Assembly: GCF_023343835.1 (NCBI RefSeq)
Contig: NC_064434.1
Span: forward strand, 20,007,505-20,071,504
DNA from: Lagopus muta
Lineage: Eukaryota; Chordata; Aves; Galliformes; Phasianidae
Length of the DNA stretch: 64,000 nt
Direction: 5' to 3'
Shown here: positions 58,401 through 64,000 of the stretch, piece by piece
Numbering within the stretch: the first letter of the stretch is position 1
How the letters are laid out: the number at the start of each line of letters is the position of its first letter
Notes under the pieces: model-generated
What the model saw: only the letters and a program-made list of their open reading frames with translations
Told to the model about the DNA's origin: nothing
Database searches by the model: none
Position numbers and translations under genes: made by a program

Positions 58401-59372
58401 TTGCCATCAGTATCTTGAATGACAACCTGTGGTTGTAAAACCAGCAGGCTTGCAGGTTTGACCTTTGTTTTTGAGTGGAGGAATGGATTAGGTAGGAAAA
58501 ATTACCAACTCTATCTATAGAAGATATCCCCTGCAGTCCTCTGTTTATTCTCCCCTGACAAGAAATCAGGATCCTTGTGTAGTGTGAACCTGATTTGCTG
58601 GGAAATCAAACTAGTTTTTAGGAGGCTGGAGCTTCTCCTGTGACAGACGTACTGTGTGCTACACGTGAGGCTCAGCAGAACTACTAGAGAAATGCATGTT
58701 TGTAAATAACATTTAAGAAGTCTCTGCATAATAATTCTGTCTGTTATTGTAGCATGCATACATATAAATCATACATAATTTTGCATCAGAATTGAAGTGT
58801 CATGAAGCATGTGAGGGTCTTCTTTGACTTAGAAACCTTCATGAGAGTGTTTCCAACAAATGTAGTACTTAATCTCCAATAGTGGTAGAGAGTATTTTGA
58901 ATTAAGTTTGTAAGATAAAATTTTGGAAGCAAGATTGCTTTTCCAGATGATGTTAGTTACTTGATTACAATGAAATTTGGAGCATTTTTTTCTATGAGCT
59001 CCTAGTATTCATATTTCTATTTGGATGTGTGACGCAGAAGATCCTGGTTGTGAGCTGGCAACACAATCCTCTAGTTTCATAGAACGAAGGCGTCAGTCCT
59101 GTCTAAAAGGTGTGTGACCCTGGCATTACTTGTAGTTCCTCTGGTGCCTGTGATTGTTTTGATACAGCTGGTCCTTAGGACGGAAACCAAAACCCAGGGT
59201 GATGTTCCTGTTTTACCTGTGTGCATTCAAGCTGTTCCCATCATGAGAGACAGAAGAACCAAAGGCTTTTTCAGCAAAAGTCCATTTCCCCAAGGACACA
59301 CTCAGGAACCTGTTCTGTTCCTTGGTTTCAATTACTTTTAATCCATATTTCCCCTTATTTCATAAATATTTC

Positions 59373-59402
59373 TAGGTCTCAACTTCCCCATCTGTAAACA
59401 GC
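59373..59402 (+). repeat. Possible MIR-like SINE core remnant
   Basis: GGTCTCAACTTCCCCATCTG followed by TAAA resembles the tRNA-derived MIR core phrase CCTCAGTTTCCCCATCTGTAAA. Only a short match is seen, so the call is tentative. Similar antisense wording, GGGAAACTGAGTCACAGAGA, occurs at about 61230. Confidence 0.35.
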
Positions 59403-59829
59403 TTAGCGCTACAGAGCTTAATGTTTTTTAACGTCTGGGTTAACGTTTGGTTTGGATTCAGCAAGGTTGTTTGCAGAATACCACTATGATCTATGTGGAT
59501 GTGGTACCAGAGGGGTGAAAACTGAGTAGCTAAGTGTGTTGTAACCGGCCTGGAGGCTGGTGACACGAGGTTTGCACCAGCCATCTGCTGCACAGTGTAG
59601 TCTTTTCACTATTTTACGTGACTTGAAACGTGACCAGTCCTCGCTTCTGAAGTTTGCCAGTGGCAGCAAATCAGGCAAAGAGGAGAGCAGTGGATGAGAT
59701 CAGCAGGAGGTGGTCAGGTCGGAGGAACAGGCTGACAAGAGCTTTGGGAAAGCCATCAAGGACAAGTGCAAGGTTGTGCTTGTGGGAAGGAAGGGCTTCT
59801 TTAAGAGGAAGGATTTCCTTTTGCTCCGT

Positions 59830-60050
59830 GCTTGTCAAACCACACCTAAAATACTTCACCCAGTGTTCTGTCCCCGGCTCACCCTGCCCTGATACAAGAA
59901 AGATGTGGATAAAGCGGAGCAAGCCAAGCACAAGGCTGCAATGATGATGGTAGGCTGTGATGCTGCTGTATGAGGAGTGGCTGGAGGGAGCTGTGGTTGT
60001 TCAGCCTGGGGAAGAGTGACACTGGGGGGTCTTCCTGGCAGCTCACCCCC
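59830..60050 (+). mobile_element. Degenerate CR1 LINE fragment
   Basis: CTTGTCAAACCACACCTAAA, ATACAAGAAAGATGTGGATA, GAGGAGTGGCTGGAGGGAGC and GTTGTTCAGCCTGGGGAAGA follow CR1 ORF2 order but are strongly diverged. The copy may begin earlier, about 59650. Confidence 0.65.
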
Positions 60051-62324
60051 AACTGCAGGTTCAAAGCAGGATTACAGACAGCGATCATAAATCTCAAATT
60101 ATCAGGCTTCTATTTAGGTACAAGAACAGTATTTTTCTCTAGGAGAAAGAAGGAGTTTTCAGAAAAATCTGCAAATGGAATCCTCGCTGTCTTCTTTTCC
60201 CTTTCTTCTGATGATGTACGGAGCAGGAATTCAGCCTAGGTTAAGAATGTTGTAAGTGATGTTCTCTAAGACAAGGAGAAAGAGAATACCAATCTTCAGC
60301 TGCATTCTCAGAGTGTCCCTGTGGATTGATTCTCTTGTTCAGTGCTCGCTGCCATGCTGTTCTCTAGCTTTGAGCAGAATGCTGCTTGGTGTGAGAAAGG
60401 GTGGTGGGAGAAGTCAGCAGACAAGTGGATTTTGTTTGTGCTCTGAAAAATGTGCATCTGCAAATCTGACCATGTTTGCATTGTGGCTGGTAAGAAAATT
60501 TCCCTTGACTGTTTCTGAGCCACAAATCAGGCTTTGTGTTTATACATATGGAAAAGTAAACACACAAAAATTAACCTTCCTCCTCCTGTGTTATTTTCTG
60601 TTCTTGCTGCTCTGTGCCTCCGAAGCACAGTTACATTGAGTATTGACAAGGACACAAAAGTATCACAGGCTTTCTCAGAGAAGTTACTTTGCAGCTTAGC
60701 TACACTAAGATTTCTTTTTGAGTTGCGGTCCCTCAGAAATCAGTCTCCTAGTTACATCTTTTCTGGTTTTTATTTTAAAAGTGCTAGCTTGTTCCTTTTT
60801 TTCTGCACTGTTAAGAATGAAGAATCTTAGTATCTCTGCAGTTACAATTCACTTTCCTTAAAGAAAATACATGTAGCCTTTACTGTTCTTAGGTTTTAGA
60901 ATTGGAAATCTTGGCAGTGCGCGTCTCTGTCAAGTTCAGTGGATAGATAACTGTGCCATTAGCTCTGACCACTGGGCTGCCTTATAGTTTTGGAGATGTT
61001 TGCTTTGGTCCTTCTGACTATTGTGTAAGTAATGACTTCTAGAAACTAGTTTTTATGGAGTAGAAATGCAGATGTTGATCGTTATTTGTGTCCTGGTAGC
61101 TGAAAACTGGTGGTCTATTGTTTATTGCACAATTAGAGGAAATTTTTGATGTGCAGCCTCATCTGAGAGACCTTCTAGTCCTGGAGGTAGGAAAGCTTAT
61201 CAGGAATAGTTTCAGCAGTGCCATGAGAGGGAAACTGAGTCACAGAGAGGAGTACTGCTTTCTTTTGTAGCCTTCGGACAGGTCTTATTTTCTTTGCTAA
61301 AATTGCCATTGTGTAATCAGAATTTCAGTCTTACGTGCCAGGCCCCTGGTCTTCACTGTACAAGTGTTAGGGCTTCTACAATAGTTTCTGAGTGTTCGGA
61401 GTGGAGAGTTGAACTGAGAGCTTGTTAAGTTGGAGAGCTCCTTTCCTACTTTCAGTCTGTAAATATGAATGTTGCCTACTGCTCTTAATAGTTTGAGAGG
61501 AGGGGGCCAAGTGAGAGTACCAGGAAGCAGACGGTGGAAGTGGTGGTTAGTCTTTTGGCCAAAAAGGGTTGTCTGCCTTTGTCAAAGAATTGGGTGTATC
61601 TTGGTCTTATTCCTAGTATCTGCTGTACGTTGGGTCACAAAGGGGAAAAAGATGAAAAGGAAACTGTCAGTAGGCCACCACTATGGTCCTCAACACCCAC
61701 TCTTCACCAGAGCCTGGAGAAAGAAGGTAAGGAGTACTGAGTAGATGGGAAGCTGAAAGCTAGTGGGAAATCTTAACCTTTAGGTTAATGAACTTCAGGA
61801 GGTTCTTTCTGCATTTGTGTTTCTGTGATTGCTGTGAAGCCTGGAAGTTGTTTATGTCATTAATTAATGGTTATTGTGTGTTTGAGGAATCAATTTTGAA
61901 TGAGGAAAAAAAAAATTGTATATTGGTAAAATGTGTATTTTTTTTGTCATTTGCAGTATTTCAAGCCTGTTTTTAAGCTGTTCAAATTGATATTTTTATA
62001 ATGTAATACACATGAATGTAATAGCTCTTGTGTTTAATAGATTTTTTGTTTTCTGTTTGCTACTTTGAAACATATTTTTGGTATTCTCATAGGTAAATTT
62101 CTTAAATGATCTTGTGTTAAACTGAGTGAAGTCTACTCAATGCTGGTGGTATTCTATCTGGTATATACTGTGAAGTTTGGGACCCAGTATGAGTGAGAAA
62201 CTGGCAAACTGGAGCTAGGCCAGTGAGGGCTGCCATGGCTGGGGTATTGGAAAAGATCAGGAGATGCTGCAGTAGCAGCGTTTGTGTACTTGTAAGAAGA
62301 AAGGACTAAGGCGGTTGAATTGCA

Positions 62325-62640
62325 GTCCTCTGCTCTCTCAGGAGGAGTTGTAATGAGGATGGAGCCAGACTTTGTTCAGAGGTGCACAACAAAAGAATGA
62401 GAGGTGATGGTCGCAGGCTGCTGCAAGGGTAATCCCAGCTGGATGTGATGGAAGAGCTCTTCCTGACGTGTTTAGTGAGGTGCAGGGGCAAGAAATCTCC
62501 ATCTTTTGGAGGGTTTTCAGAATTTGTGTGGAGATGAAAGCAACCTGATCTAATTTTATAAATACACCTGTCTTGAGTATAGGGGAGAAGTTTCAGTGGT
62601 CCCTCCCAACTTGATTTGATATTTGATTTCTGTGATTACC
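62325..62640 (+). mobile_element. Degenerate CR1 LINE 3' fragment
   Basis: GAGCCAGACTTTGTTCAGAG, CAGGCTGCTGCAAGGGTAAT and GGTCCCTCCCAACTTGATTT follow the order of the CR1 3' UTR of an older subfamily, ending near TGATTTCTGTGATT. Confidence 0.55.
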
Positions 62641-63117
62641 ACTTAAACTTGTGTATCTGCACAGTTTGAGACTTCTGTTAGCGGTCACAACTGCTGGAAT
62701 CAATAGGGAAAAAGTACTGCAGCAAACACATGCCGCATGAGTTGTGTACTCCTGGCTGAATTGAATTGCCTGGCTTAATCTTGATTTAAATCCCTTTGAT
62801 TTCAGTTAGCTCCCTGATCTCTCAACAGAAGAGTAAAAGATTTTTATGTATGGTGCTGTTGGAGAATGTTCCATGAACACTGGTGTGGTTATTTCTGGCA
62901 CGTAAAATTTGGATTATTTTATCTTTATGAAGAGTATTACCAAAATTCACAGCACACAAGCTCTCTTTGCCACTGGAACATTTATCTCAGCATGTAAATG
63001 CATAGCAAAATCTGTGGAACTTGAATTAATGCAATGTATAAGTCAACTCATAAGGCATTCTTAAGTAAGAAAGTACATCTTTCTTCTTGTGAATAACCAC
63101 ACTGTTCCTATCAGAGA

Positions 63118-63215
63118 AAGCAGGTCAGCGGTTAGGGCTCTAACACTGGGTCTGTGTCCTTCCTCTACACAATTCCTGTGTAATTTGAAGCATGTCACTG
63201 AGCTAGATCAAAACA
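63118..63215 (+). repeat. Possible MIR/ancient SINE remnant
   Basis: GTCAGCGGTTAGGGCTCTAA and TGTAATTTGAAGCATGTCAC echo two ordered phrases of ancient amniote SINEs (AGTGGTTAGAGC... and ...CTTGGGCAAGTCACT). Diverged; tentative. Confidence 0.35.
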
Positions 63216-64000
63216 GAAAACAAGTTGAAAGCTTCCACAGTTCTATATATGCTTATTGTAAGGGTTGCTTGTCGGGAAGAAGAGTATTTTTAAAATCACT
63301 GTTGAAGCAAGTTCCACATGTGTTTAAAAACTGACATCCTGTTTAAAATTGAAATAAATTAAAAAAAAAAATAAGAGGGCCTTTACGCTGCCTTCCTAAA
63401 GATGCATTTGGCAGAGGTGCTGAGACTAACTTCCAGAGCTTTGCCAACACGTTTCAGATTTGAAAATACATGTTTCTGAGATGGTTGTAAAGAATGATCT
63501 ATTCTTTAAAAGAATAAAGAAATAAAAGAATTAAGAAAAATACCCTTCTCTTCAAACCATATTTTTCCCATATTTTGCCTGACTGTTTCAGGCAAAATGC
63601 ATTCCAGAACTTTGTAAGTAGGAACAACCTTTAAGCTCTGTAGATAGAACATGCAATGAGAGAGGATTTTGGTGGCATGCTGTGTAGTATAAGCACTCAG
63701 TGGAGTATTTTGTATGTGACTGACATGTTGTGTATGTGCATGAATCCTTTCCTGGCTCCAAAGTTACTTGTTTTCATCGAGGACTTGATTGCCTTCTAAG
63801 GCTGGGTTGCATTTTGAGGCAATACTTTCAGCCACTGCCACCTTTTCTGTACTTGGCAATTCATTTTGCCTCCATACTCTAATTCATCTAGCTTATTATT
63901 TCTCTACCATTCCTGAATTTCACTATCTCCTTCAACTTAACCTTTCCATAATTTGGCTACAGAGATTTTCCAAGCACTTGAGCTGTTTTGTGTGCAGAAA

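Larger units (their letters stand above)
52861..64000 (+). other. Inferred first intron of ARHGEF10; no coding exon recognised
   Basis: If the island is the ARHGEF10 promoter, this is its first intron. It contains CR1 copies (53870-54702, 59830-60050, 62325-62640), T runs (55398-55413, 55472-55494) and possible MIR-like remnants. Several ORFs of 60 to 127 codons (for example 53414-53734, 60256-60639, 61469-61744) show no motif of a known family. The assignment to an intron is inference. Confidence 0.4.

Noticed and set aside
61469-61744. Possible ARHGEF10 coding exon ending at a GTAAGG donor near 61728
   Set aside because: The translations in both open frames show no recognisable ARHGEF10 or RhoGEF sequence, and no convincing acceptor was found.
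1-64000. Search for CRISPR arrays, operons, phage or new defence-type systems
   Set aside because: The spliced genes, CR1 repeats and CpG islands identify vertebrate nuclear DNA. No spaced direct repeats, ribosome-binding sites or clustered same-strand ORFs support such a system.

Overview
The window is avian nuclear DNA, most likely from a galliform such as chicken or a close relative. Genes are sparse and split by GT..AG introns. The interspersed repeats are overwhelmingly CR1 LINE 3' ends, the dominant avian retrotransposon, many ending in the typical ATTCTATGATTCTATG-like tail. The gene order DLGAP2 - CLN8 - (ARHGEF10), all on the + strand, is the conserved amniote order known from human 8p23.3. 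I see no prokaryotic operon, CRISPR array, phage or new enzymatic system, and I do not claim one.

Layout. Positions 1-2825 hold the last two coding exons of DLGAP2, a postsynaptic density scaffold, ending in the invariant QTRL PDZ-binding tail. A probable long 3' UTR follows. From about 6.2 kb to 39.6 kb lies AT-rich intergenic DNA with no recognisable coding exon. It holds CR1 fragments in both orientations, older amniote repeat remnants, microsatellites, a near-perfect AT palindrome (12195-12242) and a small GC-rich patch with a CTCF-like motif (about 22.2 kb). A CpG island at about 39.64-40.26 kb, with a perfect palindromic NRF1-type site, is the probable CLN8 promoter. CLN8 has two coding exons (41625-42167 and 42571-42885) that join in phase 0 to a complete 285-residue ER membrane protein. 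Its 5' UTR carries two short upstream ORFs and its 3' UTR probably runs to about 45.66 or 46.44 kb.

A second strong CpG island at about 51.98-52.86 kb has a near-consensus splice donor at 52276/52277 and a perfect 15-bp tandem repeat (52671-52833). By synteny it is probably the promoter and noncoding first exon of ARHGEF10, leaving the rest of the window as its first intron. No ARHGEF10 coding exon was recognised, so this is inference.

The genes are neighbours rather than a pathway. DLGAP2 acts at excitatory synapses, CLN8 moves lysosomal enzymes out of the ER, and ARHGEF10, if present, is a Rho guanine-nucleotide exchange factor. Exon boundaries were read by eye from splice consensus plus protein family knowledge; UTR limits and repeat edges are approximate.
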